A stretch of 64,000 nt of DNA from Mycolicibacterium sp. CH28 (GTDB taxonomy: Bacteria; Actinomycetota; Actinomycetes; Mycobacteriales; Mycobacteriaceae): positions 248,001-312,000 of the forward strand of contig NZ_SRLQ01000004.1 in the NCBI RefSeq assembly GCF_004745805.1, read 5' to 3'. Position numbers and translations under genes: made by a program. Under the pieces are notes generated by a model that made no database searches, had not been told where the DNA came from, and worked only from the letters and a program-made list of their open reading frames with translations. This document shows, in pieces, positions 53,934 to 62,226 of this stretch (the first letter of the stretch is position 1; the number at the start of each line of letters is the position of its first letter).

Positions 53934-54857
53934 TTAGACCCGGCCGCCCGGGAACATCGTCTTGATGGCCTGTGTCAACGTGTTGCGGGCGGTGGCGTCG
54001 TCGACCGGCTGTAGCGAGGCCATGGCGATGACGAAGCGACGGTCGGGTCCGATGATGCCGGTGGTCATGTGCAGCCAGTTGCCGCCGTTCCAGCAGCACA
54101 TCCAACCCTGTTTAACCGCAACGGGTTCGGCGTAGAGGCCGTCGGGGATGCCGAATCGCTGGGGGTAGCCGTCGAGCCCGGTCGGGGTCGATGTCGACAG
54201 ATCCGACAGGATGGCAGCGACCTGATCGGGCGGTAGCCCGCCGGCGCCGTCGAGCAGCATGTCGTAATAGTGGACGAGGTCGCTCGTCGTGCTCATGGTG
54301 TTCCACCAATTGCCGTCGTACGGCGCGCTGGTAGACCCGAGGCCGTACCGAGCCGCCACCCGGCTGATGACCGCGCTACCGCCACTCTCGCCCCAGAACA
54401 CCTCGGCGGCGTTGTCGTCCGAGGACCGCAACATGACGTCGAAGGACTGACGCTCCTCTGGTGTCAGCTGGCGCTGGCCCTTGGCCACCTGGAGCAGCAG
54501 GTCGTCGGCGATGAAGAGCTTGCTCACCGACGCGATCGGGAACGGGCTGCCGTCGCCGCCGGAAATCGTCTGGCCGGTTTTGCGATCCAGCATCGTGAAA
54601 CTGATGTCGGCGCCGAGATTGGCGGCATCGGAGGCGGCCTGCCTGGCCCGAACATCAAGCCCGATCGTCAGATCGGGCGGTGCATCGGGCATCGGAACTA
54701 CGGCGGGGCCCTGTGCAACGGCATTAGGGTCCACCGAGAGCAGGTGCATCGGCCGGTCGCCGGGACCAGCGTTCACCTGGGCCGAAGACGCAGCGACGGA
54801 GGCGCCGATGACCACGGCCGCGGTCCCCGTGACCAGCATCGACAGATGCCGTCGCAT
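53934..54857 (-). CDS. lppW: exported serine beta-lactamase-like protein (LppW-like)
   Basis: A 307-residue exported protein of the beta-lactamase/D,D-peptidase fold, in the Rv2905 (lppW) position. SxxK is present (IASVSKLF, Ser110/Lys113) and an SxN-like motif follows (SSDDNAAE), but the KTG motif is replaced by KQGWMCCWNG. The signal peptide (residues 1-30) has no lipobox cysteine, so unlike its lipoprotein namesake it is probably cleaved by LepB and released. With an altered third motif it may bind rather than hydrolyse peptidoglycan or beta-lactams. Confidence 0.78.
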   Translation of the reverse strand: MRRHLSMLVTGTAAVVIGASVAASSAQVNAGPGDRPMHLLSVDPNAVAQGPAVVPMPDAPPDLTIGLDVRARQAASDAANLGADISFTMLDRKTGQTISGGDGSPFPIASVSKLFIADDLLLQVAKGQRQLTPEERQSFDVMLRSSDDNAAEVFWGESGGSAVISRVAARYGLGSTSAPYDGNWWNTMSTTSDLVHYYDMLLDGAGGLPPDQVAAILSDLSTSTPTGLDGYPQRFGIPDGLYAEPVAVKQGWMCCWNGGNWLHMTTGIIGPDRRFVIAMASLQPVDDATARNTLTQAIKTMFPGGRV

Positions 54858-55167
54858 GGTCGTCTCCTTGAATATCCGGTGGTCCGCAGTGTCGTGGGCC
54901 CGCTGCGTTGCCGCCCGACGCCTTAGGTTAACCGTATCTTTCCCTTAGTGCGCCCTCGGCGCAGCGACACACTGTCCGTACCCGGTGGGCCGCGCGATTT
55001 CACTGCTCGCGACCCATCTGGCACAATTGAGCAGTTGCCCGCGCGGGCCGGACTGATTCCGGGCCTGCTGCGACAAACAACCACGTGCCCGAATCCATCG
55101 GCCGGCGACTGCCAGCGCATTTGCGCCGGCCGTCAACTGGGCCGCGAACCGCAAGGAAGTGTCACCG
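54858..55167. other. divergent region lppW-rplS with rplS promoter and leader
   Basis: The gap holds the leftward lppW promoter and the rightward rplS promoter (TTCACT, 17 bases, CACAAT at 55021-55026). An rplS leader of about 135 nt follows, rich in GC self-complementary stretches (such as GCCGGCG and CGCCGGC near 55100-55130), possibly a regulatory RNA. No gene is seen. Confidence 0.45.
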
Positions 55168-55509
55168 ATGAACACGCTGGACTTCGTCGACCAGGCGTCG
55201 CTGCGCGACGACATCCCGACCTTCAGCCCCGGGGACACCATCAATGTCCACGTGAAGGTCATCGAGGGCAACAAGCAACGCATCCAGGTGTTCAAGGGTG
55301 TCGTGCTCCGCCGCACGGGTGGTGGCATCCGCGAGACGTTCACCGTCCGCAAGGAGAGCTACGGCGTCGGCGTGGAGCGCACCTTCCCGGTGCACTCACC
55401 CAACATCGACCACATCGAGGTTCTGACCCGCGGTGACGTCCGCCGGGCCAAGCTGTACTACCTGCGCGAGCTGCGCGGCAAGAAGGCCAAGATCAAGGAG
55501 AAGCGCTGA
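55168..55509 (+). CDS. rplS: 50S ribosomal protein L19
   Basis: A 113-residue L19 at normal family length. It carries [54 protein letters not shown] and the C-terminal basic tail [21 protein letters not shown]19 sits at the 30S-50S interface. The ATG at 55168 is 11 bases past AAGGAAG; a GTG nine bases earlier is too close to that site. It is followed by lepB. Confidence 0.96.
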   Translation: MNTLDFVDQASLRDDIPTFSPGDTINVHVKVIEGNKQRIQVFKGVVLRRTGGGIRETFTVRKESYGVGVERTFPVHSPNIDHIEVLTRGDVRRAKLYYLRELRGKKAKIKEKR

Positions 55510-55591
55510 GCTTCGACATGGGTCGCACAGAAGCGCGCACGTCGTTGCGCGTTGCGGTCCATGACGGAGTCGTGCGGCCCGGTCCGCTGGC

Positions 55592-55597
55592 TACGCT
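55592..55597 (+). promoter_or_regulatory. -10 element for a leaderless lepB transcript
   Basis: TACGCT lies six bases before the GTG of lepB; no ribosome site is present in the 94-bp gap after rplS. Confidence 0.45.
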
Positions 55598-55603
55598 GAT
55601 CCC

Positions 55604-56449
55604 GTGACCGACAGCACGGAGCCGCGACCGGCGACATCGGACCCGGACTCTCTCGAACCCGCCACCCGGACCGAACCGCCGGAAGACCCGTCCGCGGACT
55701 CCGCGGACGGCACCGACAAGAAGCGTTCGGCGCTCCGCGAGGGCGCGATCCTCGTCGCCATCGCGGTGGTGCTCTACTACGTGATGCTGACCTTCGTGGC
55801 GCGTCCCTATCTGATTCCCTCGGAGTCGATGGAGCCCACGCTGCACGGTTGCGCCGGCTGCGTCGGCGACCGGATCATGGTGGACAAGGTCACGTATCGG
55901 TTCACCTCGCCGCGGCCCGGTGACGTCATCGTCTTCAAGGGTCCGCCGAACTGGAACCTGGGCTACAAGTCGATCCGGTCGCAGAACCCTGTCATCCGGA
56001 CGGTGGAGAACGCGCTGTCGTTCGTCGGCTTCGTCCCACCGGATGAGAACGACCTGGTCAAGCGCGTCATTGCGGTGGGTGGTCAGACGGTGCAGTGCCG
56101 CGCCGACACGGGCCTGACCGTAGACGGCAAGCCGCTCACGGAGCCGTACCTCAACGCGCAGACCATGATGGCCGACCCGCTGGTTTACCCGTGCCTTGGC
56201 AACGAGTTCGGTCCGGTCAAGGTGCCCGAGGGCCGGTTGTGGATGATGGGCGATAACCGCACGCACTCGGCGGACTCCCGCGCCCACTGCGCCAGCACTC
56301 CGGCGGATGCCCAGAAGGGCATTCTGTGCACCGGGGACCCGATGGCCGGGACGGTTCCGGTGGCCAACGTCATCGGCAAGGCGCGGTTCATCGCCTGGCC
56401 GCCGTCGCGGTGGGGTGGTGTGTCCTCGTTCGACCCGCAGCAGGGCTGA
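55604..56449 (+). CDS. lepB: type I signal peptidase
   Basis: A 281-residue Sec/Tat leader peptidase. A charged 45-residue cytoplasmic N terminus precedes one membrane helix (AILVAIAVVLYYVMLTFVA, residues 48-66). The catalytic dyad is Ser75 in IPSESMEPTLHG and Lys153 in NDLVKRVIAVGG; the box E motif WMMGDNRTHSADSR is complete. It cleaves exported preproteins such as those encoded nearby. GTG start, probably leaderless. Confidence 0.96.
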   Translation: MTDSTEPRPATSDPDSLEPATRTEPPEDPSADSADGTDKKRSALREGAILVAIAVVLYYVMLTFVARPYLIPSESMEPTLHGCAGCVGDRIMVDKVTYRFTSPRPGDVIVFKGPPNWNLGYKSIRSQNPVIRTVENALSFVGFVPPDENDLVKRVIAVGGQTVQCRADTGLTVDGKPLTEPYLNAQTMMADPLVYPCLGNEFGPVKVPEGRLWMMGDNRTHSADSRAHCASTPADAQKGILCTGDPMAGTVPVANVIGKARFIAWPPSRWGGVSSFDPQQG

Positions 56450-56452
56450 CCC

Positions 56453-57166
56453 GTGCCCGCGATGACGTGGCCGCCGCGCACGGTGATCCGCAAGTCGTCG
56501 GGGCTGCGCACGCTGGAATCGGCGCTGTACCGCAGTGGCCTGGGGCCGGTGGCCGGCGTCGACGAGGTGGGCCGGGGCGCGTGCGCGGGTCCGCTGGTGG
56601 TGGCCGCCTGTGTGCTTGGCCCGAACCGGTTCGACAGCCTGGCGGCGCTCGACGATTCCAAGAAACTCACCGAGAAGACCCGCGAGGAGCTCTTCCCGCT
56701 GATCCGCCGCTATGCGCTGGCTTACCACGTGGTGTTCATCCCGTCGACCGAGGTCGACCGCCGAGGCGTGCACGCGGCGAACATCGAGGGCATGCGACGG
56801 GCGGTGGCCGGCTTGTCGCTGCGCCCCGGGTATGTGCTCTCCGACGGATTCCGGGTGCCGGGGCTGGCGGTGCCTTCACTGCCGGTCATCGGCGGGGATG
56901 CGGCGGCGGCGTGTATCGCGGCGGCCAGCGTGCTGGCCAAGGTCAGTCGCGACCGGCTGATGGTCGCGATGGACGCCGAGCACCCGGGCTACGGTTTCGC
57001 CGACCACAAGGGGTACAGCACCGCGGCGCACAGCGCGGCGCTGGCGGAGCGAGGCCCCTGCCGTCGGCACCGGTTCTCGTTCATCAACGTCCGGCGGGTT
57101 GCGGGCGCGAGCGGTGCGGAAATGGTGCTCGAGTGCCCACCACCGCAGCGCGCCGACGAGGTGTGA
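56453..57166 (+). CDS. rnhB: ribonuclease HII
   Basis: A 237-residue RNase HII. The catalytic acids are in [37 protein letters not shown], and [10 protein letters not shown], and the GRG substrate loop is intact. It removes misincorporated ribonucleotides and RNA primers. It starts with a GTG three bases after the lepB stop, so the two are co-transcribed. Confidence 0.96.
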   Translation: MPAMTWPPRTVIRKSSGLRTLESALYRSGLGPVAGVDEVGRGACAGPLVVAACVLGPNRFDSLAALDDSKKLTEKTREELFPLIRRYALAYHVVFIPSTEVDRRGVHAANIEGMRRAVAGLSLRPGYVLSDGFRVPGLAVPSLPVIGGDAAAACIAAASVLAKVSRDRLMVAMDAEHPGYGFADHKGYSTAAHSAALAERGPCRRHRFSFINVRRVAGASGAEMVLECPPPQRADEV

Positions 57167-57215
57167 GTCAAGATGGTTACCACGACGCCGAGAAGACAAA
57201 AGGACCGCTGAGCCG

Positions 57216-57521
57216 ATGAGTGCCGAAGATCTCGAAAAGTACGAAACCGAGATGGAACTCTCGCTGTACCGCGAATACAAGGACATCGTGGGGCAGTTCA
57301 GCTACGTCGTGGAGACCGAGCGCCGGTTTTACCTGGCCAACAGCGTCGAGTTGATTCCGCGCAACACCGACGGCGAGGTGTACTTCGAGCTGCGCCTGGC
57401 CGACGCGTGGGTGTGGGACATGTACCGCCCGGCCAGGTTCGTCAAGCACGTCCGGGTGATCACCTTCAAGGACGTCAACATCGAAGAGGTCGAGAAGCCG
57501 GAGTTGCGGCTGCCCGAGTGA
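57216..57521 (+). CDS. DUF2469 protein (Rv2901c-like)
   Basis: A 101-residue acidic protein conserved across actinobacteria, starting MSAEDLEKYETEMELSLYREYKD. The ATG at 57216 gives the family length; the open frame upstream is not conserved. It always follows rnhB. Fold and role are not established; there is no signal peptide or membrane segment. It converges with the ROK regulator gene with one base between stops. Confidence 0.9.
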   Translation: MSAEDLEKYETEMELSLYREYKDIVGQFSYVVETERRFYLANSVELIPRNTDGEVYFELRLADAWVWDMYRPARFVKHVRVITFKDVNIEEVEKPELRLPE

Positions 57522-57522
57522 G

Positions 57523-58701
57523 TCAGCGCAGCGCGGCGTCGATAGCGGCGGCGGACAGGATGCGATCGAGCACCAGTGCGGCGCTGCCGATGTTGCCGGC
57601 CTTGTCGCCGTAGGTCGACGGGACCACCTGCAGGTGTCGGGTGGCTAGGGCAGTTGCGTTGCCGTACAACGTTTCTCGCAGTCCGGCGACGAAGACGTCG
57701 TAGGCTCCCGACATGTCGCCGCCGATCACCAGCACGGCCGGGTTCAGTAGGTTCACCGCCGCGGCGATCACCTCACCCACGTGGCGACCGCTCTCGCGCA
57801 GCAGCCGGCGGACTTCACCGTCGCCGTGGTTGGCCAACTCGACGACGTCGCGGATGTGATTGACGGGGCGGCCCTGTTCCCGCAACGTGCGCACCAGCGC
57901 CCAGCCGCCGGCGATCGCCTCCAGGCAACCGGTATCGCCGCAGCGGCACAACAGTCCGGCCGCGGCGGCGGTCTTGTTGTGGCCGAACTCGCCGGCCGCG
58001 CCGAGTGCTCCGCGCTGCAGCACCCCGCCGGAGACGATCCCGGCGCCCAGTCCGGTGGAGGCTTTGATCAGTAGCAGATCGTCGTAGGCCTTGAGGCCGC
58101 CGCGGCGTTCGGAGAGTGCCAGGACGTTGGTGTCATTGTCGAGCACGATCGGCGCAGAGGTCAGCTTGCGAAAGTAGGGCTCCAGCGGAACCCCGTCCCA
58201 GCCGCTCATCACCGGGGCTGCCAGGCTGCAGCCGCGCTGCTGGTCGACCGTGCCGGGCAGCGACACTCCCACCCCGAGGACGTCGCCGGCGTCGCGTCCG
58301 TTCTCGTCGAGCAGCACCTCGAGTCGCTTGACCAGATCGGGCATCAAATCGTCTGGGCCGATTCGGATTTCGGAGTCTATGTCGGTCAGGGCGTGGATGT
58401 CACCGGCCAGGTTGCACACCGCGAGCCGGGTCCGGCTGCGGCCGATGGCCGCCGACAGCACCACGCCGGCCTCGGCGTTGAACCGCAGCAGCGCCGGTGG
58501 TCGTCCGCCGGTCGACGGGCCCTCCTCGCCTTCGGACACCAGTCCCCGGCGGGCCAGCGCCGAGACCCGGGCGCCCACAGCGGTGCGGGATAGTCCGGTC
58601 ATTTCACGGACGTCGGTGCGGGTGGTCGCGACACCGTCACGAATCAGCGCGAAAACGTCCCCCGCCGTAGCGGGGGCCGCGGAACGCCTGGTGACCGGCA
58701 T
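57523..58701 (-). CDS. ROK-family transcriptional regulator
   Basis: A 392-residue ROK protein: an N-terminal winged helix (residues 10-60, TRTDVREMTGLSRTAVGARV) and a sugar-kinase-like body. The body has the ROK zinc site (GLLCRCGDTGCLEAIAGG), a sugar-binding region (FGHNKTAA), and an intact-looking ATP region (DNDTNVLALSERRGG). NagC/XylR-type ROK proteins repress sugar uptake or metabolism genes and respond to a sugar or sugar phosphate. It diverges from an MFS exporter gene, its probable target, with a short palindrome between. Confidence 0.88.
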   Translation of the reverse strand: MPVTRRSAAPATAGDVFALIRDGVATTRTDVREMTGLSRTAVGARVSALARRGLVSEGEEGPSTGGRPPALLRFNAEAGVVLSAAIGRSRTRLAVCNLAGDIHALTDIDSEIRIGPDDLMPDLVKRLEVLLDENGRDAGDVLGVGVSLPGTVDQQRGCSLAAPVMSGWDGVPLEPYFRKLTSAPIVLDNDTNVLALSERRGGLKAYDDLLLIKASTGLGAGIVSGGVLQRGALGAAGEFGHNKTAAAAGLLCRCGDTGCLEAIAGGWALVRTLREQGRPVNHIRDVVELANHGDGEVRRLLRESGRHVGEVIAAAVNLLNPAVLVIGGDMSGAYDVFVAGLRETLYGNATALATRHLQVVPSTYGDKAGNIGSAALVLDRILSAAAIDAALR

Positions 58702-58720
58702 CTTTCTATTGAACCAAGTT

Positions 58721-58737
58721 CTATCGATGACTGATAG
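58721..58737. promoter_or_regulatory. palindrome upstream of the ROK gene
   Basis: CTATC-GATGACT-GATAG, 5-bp arms, 20 bp upstream of the ROK start in the 207-bp gap shared with the MFS gene. A candidate autoregulatory operator. Weak on its own. Confidence 0.35.
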
Positions 58738-58908
58738 CGAAAGAGATGCCTGTCACTTTGACCTTTTTTCGGCCTAAGTCTGTTTGATGAACGTTGAAAG
58801 CCGGGATAGGGTCGGGTACGAGGGATCGAACGCTGCAATGCGGCAGTAACCGACGTCATCGAATTTTCGGTGACTGCCTGCCACCGCAGAAGAAAGTTGA
58901 TTACTCCC

Positions 58909-60138
58909 GTGACCGTCACTTCACGACCTGCCGCACCGATGGCGTCACCCGCGTCATGCCCGACCCGGGCGCGGCTGGCGATTCTGGCTCTGGCGTTGGG
59001 CGGATTCGGGATCGGCACCAACGAGTTCGTCGCGATGGGACTGTTGCCCGAAATCGCATCCGGGCTGCACATCAGCGAGCCGACCGCCGGTCACGTCATA
59101 TCGGCCTATGCGCTGGGGGTGGTGATCGGCGCACCGGTGATCGCCGCGCTGACCGCGAAGTACAACCGCAAGGCCGTGCTGATGAGCCTGATGGCGATGT
59201 TCGCCGCCGGAAACGTGGCCACGGTCCTGGCGCCCAGCTACCCGATCCTGATCGGTGCTCGCTTCCTGGCCGGCCTTCCGCACGGCGCCTTCTTCGGTGT
59301 GGCGGCGCTGGTGGCCGCCCAACTGCTCGGACCTGCGCAGCGGGCCAAGGCCATCGCTCAGGTGATGACCGGCCTCACGGTCGCGACGGTGGTGGGCGTA
59401 CCGCTGGCCTCCTGGCTGGGGCAGCTGTTCGGTTGGCGCAGCGCGTTCGCGTTGGTCGTGATCATCGGACTGGCGACACTGGGCGCCATCTGGCTGTGGC
59501 TGCCCGAGCTGGGCGTCACGTACGCCACCGACACCCGCACCGAACTCGGTGCGCTCAAACGTCCCCAGGTGTGGCTTGCGCTGGTGATCGGCATGGTCGG
59601 GTTCGGCGGCATGTTCGCCGTCTATACCTACATCGCGACCACACTGACCGACGTCGCCGGGATGCCTCGCTCGTGGGTTCCGCTGGGGCTGATGGTCTTC
59701 GGCCTCGGCATGGTGGTCGGCAATCTCGCCGGCGGCCGAATGGCGGACCGCTCGGTGATCCGCGGGCTGTACGTGTCGATGGCGGCACTGGCGGTGGTAT
59801 TGGCGGTCTTCGTCGCCGCTGCCCACAACCCCTATACGGCCCTGCTGCTGTTGTTCGGCATCGGTGCCAGCGGCGCGGCGATAGCCCCGGCGCTGCAGAC
59901 CCGTCTGATGGACGTTGCCGCCGAAGCCCAGACGCTGGCCGCCGCGCTCAACCATTCGGCGCTCAACATCGCCAACGCGTCGGGGGCCTGGATCGGCGGG
60001 CTGGTGATCGCCGCCGGGTACGGCTACACCGCCCCGGCCGCCGCCGGTGCCGGGCTGGCTGTCATCGGGCTGGCGGTGCTCACCGTCTCGGTGGCGCTGC
60101 AACGACGCGCCGCGGTCAACGCCGAGGCCGGCGCATGA
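58909..60138 (+). CDS. MFS transporter, AraJ/Cmx-like drug:H+ antiporter
   Basis: A 409-residue, 12-helix major facilitator protein. It has the DHA1-type helix 1 sequence (LALALGGFGIGTNEFVAMGL), the loop 2-3 motif (TAKYNRKAVLMSLMAMF) and antiporter-like VMTGLTVATVVGVPLASWLG in helix 5. Relatives export sugars, arabinose or chloramphenicol. The start is uncertain: GTG 58909 is chosen; an ATG at 58939 would shorten it by 10 residues and a GTG at 58870 would lengthen it by 13. Probably regulated by the divergent ROK protein. The stop overlaps a small ORF as ATGA. Confidence 0.85.
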   Translation: MTVTSRPAAPMASPASCPTRARLAILALALGGFGIGTNEFVAMGLLPEIASGLHISEPTAGHVISAYALGVVIGAPVIAALTAKYNRKAVLMSLMAMFAAGNVATVLAPSYPILIGARFLAGLPHGAFFGVAALVAAQLLGPAQRAKAIAQVMTGLTVATVVGVPLASWLGQLFGWRSAFALVVIIGLATLGAIWLWLPELGVTYATDTRTELGALKRPQVWLALVIGMVGFGGMFAVYTYIATTLTDVAGMPRSWVPLGLMVFGLGMVVGNLAGGRMADRSVIRGLYVSMAALAVVLAVFVAAAHNPYTALLLLFGIGASGAAIAPALQTRLMDVAAEAQTLAAALNHSALNIANASGAWIGGLVIAAGYGYTAPAAAGAGLAVIGLAVLTVSVALQRRAAVNAEAGA

Positions 60139-60281
60139 TCAGAGCGTTGCAGGCATTGCTCGGCTCGCGCGGCGAACCGCTGCACATCGAACTGTATTTG
60201 CCTGCACGACAACGCCTCACAGTTGTGGTCGGGACCAGCGCTGACCGGCCGGTCGATCAAAAGCAAGAGGACCTCAGATGA
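60135..60281 (+). CDS. 48-residue small protein, overlapping both neighbours
   Basis: ATG 60135 overlaps the MFS stop as ATGA, and its TGA overlaps the next gene's ATG as ATGA, so it fits exactly in the gap like a real operon gene. The product starts MIRALQALLGSRGEPLHIEL and ends DQKQEDLR. It has no recognisable domain; a short amphipathic helix is possible at the start. Coding is supported only by the two 4-nt overlaps; the alternative is a run-through frame. Confidence 0.5.
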   Translation: MIRALQALLGSRGEPLHIELYLPARQRLTVVVGTSADRPVDQKQEDLR

Positions 60282-60895
60282 GCGATCACGTGATCTTCCG
60301 TTACGACCCTGACCACCAGCCCGAGATCACCTTCCGGGCCGTGCCCAGCGGCTGCACCGGGGGTGCGAACACCATGGCCGAAGCCCGCGCGTGTTACCGA
60401 ACCTGCCTGTCGGCCCGCCTGCACGTCGACCGGCGCGCCCTGCCCACCGTCGTCGAACATCTCGAAGGCCTGGTCTGCGGCATGTGGGTACGCACCAAGG
60501 TGGGAGCGGTCCATCGCGATCAGGCGAGCGACCGGATGCTGCTGCAGACCCTGCTCTCGCCGGGCGAGGCGCAGCGCGCACTGCGCGACGACGTGGCCGA
60601 GCTGACCGACAAGGGTGCACAGCCGATCGTCGTCCTTGCCGAGCCGGACCAACCGGTCGAGTTCGTGGTCGATCAGATGTTGCCGCGCGACACACTCGTC
60701 GTCGCACACTCCGACGGCCAGGGCGGCGTCGCGTGGACAACCCTGTACGGGCCGGAATCTTCTGACGCCGACGGTGTCCCGCGTCTGATGGACGACAGCG
60801 CGGCAGATGCGACACCGGTGGCGGCGTTGACCCGCTCGGGTGCGGGTCTCGGCCTGGTGGTGCGCCGCCGGCGCGCGGCCGACATCGCATCATGA
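60278..60895 (+). CDS. uncharacterised protein with HicB-like N terminus
   Basis: A 205-residue cytosolic protein I do not recognise as a whole. Residues 15-45 (ITFRAVPSGCTGGANTMAEA) follow the pattern of HicB-like antitoxins, an RNase H-like fold that begins with a beta strand, SGC-type turn and a helix starting TxxEA. The rest is alpha/beta with no clear motif. No HicA toxin is adjacent; the 48-residue neighbour is too short and unlike it. It is coupled to that small ORF by ATGA. AAGAGGACC precedes the ATG. Function unknown. Confidence 0.65.
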   Translation: MSDHVIFRYDPDHQPEITFRAVPSGCTGGANTMAEARACYRTCLSARLHVDRRALPTVVEHLEGLVCGMWVRTKVGAVHRDQASDRMLLQTLLSPGEAQRALRDDVAELTDKGAQPIVVLAEPDQPVEFVVDQMLPRDTLVVAHSDGQGGVAWTTLYGPESSDADGVPRLMDDSAADATPVAALTRSGAGLGLVVRRRRAADIAS

Positions 60896-60981
60896 CAATG
60901 CTGCTCGATCATGGCGAACACCGCGTTCCTGGCGCGCTGTCGGGGAACACTGATGGTGACGACGTCGCCAGAAGGAGAACC

Positions 60982-61755
60982 GTGCGTTCCACGCCGCAGT
61001 GCTGGCTCACCGACATGGATGGTGTCCTGGTGCGCGAGGAACACGCGCTGCCCGGAGCCGCGGAGTTCCTGCAGCGACTCATCGACAAGCAGCGCCGATT
61101 CCTCGTCCTGACCAACAACTCGATGTACACCCCGCGCGATCTGGCCGCTCGGCTGGCCCGCTCCGGACTCGAGGTGCCGGAAGAGGCCATCTGGACTTCG
61201 GCACTGGCTACCGCGGCGTTTCTCGACGACCAGCTGCCGGGCGGGTCGGCCTATGTCATCGGCGAAGCAGGCCTGACCACCGCCCTGCACGAGACCGGAT
61301 ACACCCTGACCGACACCGGCCCGGACTTCGTGGTGCTGGGTGAGACGCGCACCTACTCCTTCGAGGCGATCACCAAGGCCATTCGGCTGATCGGCAACGG
61401 TGCCCGCTTCATCGCCACCAACCCCGACGTGACCGGTCCGTCGGCCGAAGGCCCGCTGCCCGCCACCGGGTCCGTCGCGGCGATGATCACCAAGGCGACC
61501 GGTCGGGAACCGTACTTCGTCGGCAAGCCCAACCCGATGATGTTCCGCAGCGCGTTGAACCGGATTGAGGCACATTCGGAGAGCACCGTGATGGTCGGTG
61601 ACCGGATGGACACCGACGTGGTGGCCGGCATCGAGGCCGGGCTGGAGACGATCCTGGTTCTGACGGGGTCGACCACCATCGAGGACATTGAGCGCTACCC
61701 GTTCCGGCCGGCCCGGATCCTGCCGTCGATCGCCGAGGCCATCGACCTGATCTGA
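60982..61755 (+). CDS. HAD-IIA sugar phosphatase (NagD-like)
   Basis: A 257-residue HAD class IIA phosphatase. Motif I is WLTDMDGVLVREE, motif II LVLTNNSMYT, the cap helix pair follows, and motifs III/IV are VGKPNPMMF and VMVGDRMDTDVVAGI. NagD-type enzymes dephosphorylate small sugar phosphates or nucleotides. GTG 60982 is chosen because AAGGAG lies five bases before it; an ATG at 60892 overlaps the upstream stop (ATGA) but adds 30 unconserved residues. It ends the MFS-led cluster. Confidence 0.86.
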   Translation: MRSTPQCWLTDMDGVLVREEHALPGAAEFLQRLIDKQRRFLVLTNNSMYTPRDLAARLARSGLEVPEEAIWTSALATAAFLDDQLPGGSAYVIGEAGLTTALHETGYTLTDTGPDFVVLGETRTYSFEAITKAIRLIGNGARFIATNPDVTGPSAEGPLPATGSVAAMITKATGREPYFVGKPNPMMFRSALNRIEAHSESTVMVGDRMDTDVVAGIEAGLETILVLTGSTTIEDIERYPFRPARILPSIAEAIDLI

Positions 61756-61860
61756 GGCCGCGCTGGGGATGAGCGCGGGTGTGGGGACAACTCGGCGTGT
61801 TCGAGGGTGTCCCCGTCACCGGTGTCGGAGGTTGTCGGCCCGGGCGTCGATGCTGCTGCC

Positions 61861-62226
61861 ATGACGACGTTGACGCGCAGCCAGATCGGGGCGCTCGGGG
61901 AAGCGCTGGCAGTCGAGCACTTGGGCGGGGCGGGGCTGCGGATCGTGGCCCGCAATTGGCGTTGCCGCTACGGCGAACTCGACGTGATCGCCGCCGACGG
62001 CGAGCGCACGGTGGTGTTCGTGGAGGTCAAGACCCGCACCGGTGACGGCTTCGGAGGGGTGGAGTACGCGGTCACTCCCACCAAGGTGCGTCGGATCCGG
62101 CGGCTGGCCGGGATCTGGTTGGCCGGGCAGGATCAGACCTGGGCGGCCATCCGCATCGATGTGATCGGGGTGCGGATCGGCCGGCAGCGCACCCCGGAGA
62201 TCACCCACCTGCGCGGGGTCGGCTGA
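61861..62226 (+). CDS. YraN-family endonuclease-like protein (UPF0102)
   Basis: A 121-residue restriction-endonuclease-like fold protein. Key motifs are LGEALAVEHL, RNWRCRYGELDVIAAD (with the E-x-D pair) and VVFVEVKTRT (the ExK motif), so the PD-(D/E)XK active site is intact. It equals Rv2898c by position. The ATG at 61861 gives the family N terminus. The stop overlaps the ComM gene as TGATG. Role in DNA processing is assumed from fold and neighbours. Confidence 0.92.
   Translation: MTTLTRSQIGALGEALAVEHLGGAGLRIVARNWRCRYGELDVIAADGERTVVFVEVKTRTGDGFGGVEYAVTPTKVRRIRRLAGIWLAGQDQTWAAIRIDVIGVRIGRQRTPEITHLRGVG

Noticed and set aside
58794..60281. Long plus-strand frame of 495 residues across the MFS gene
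   Set aside because: Arg/Gly-rich off-frame product; only its last 48 codons, which have their own ATG and overlaps, are kept as a possible gene.
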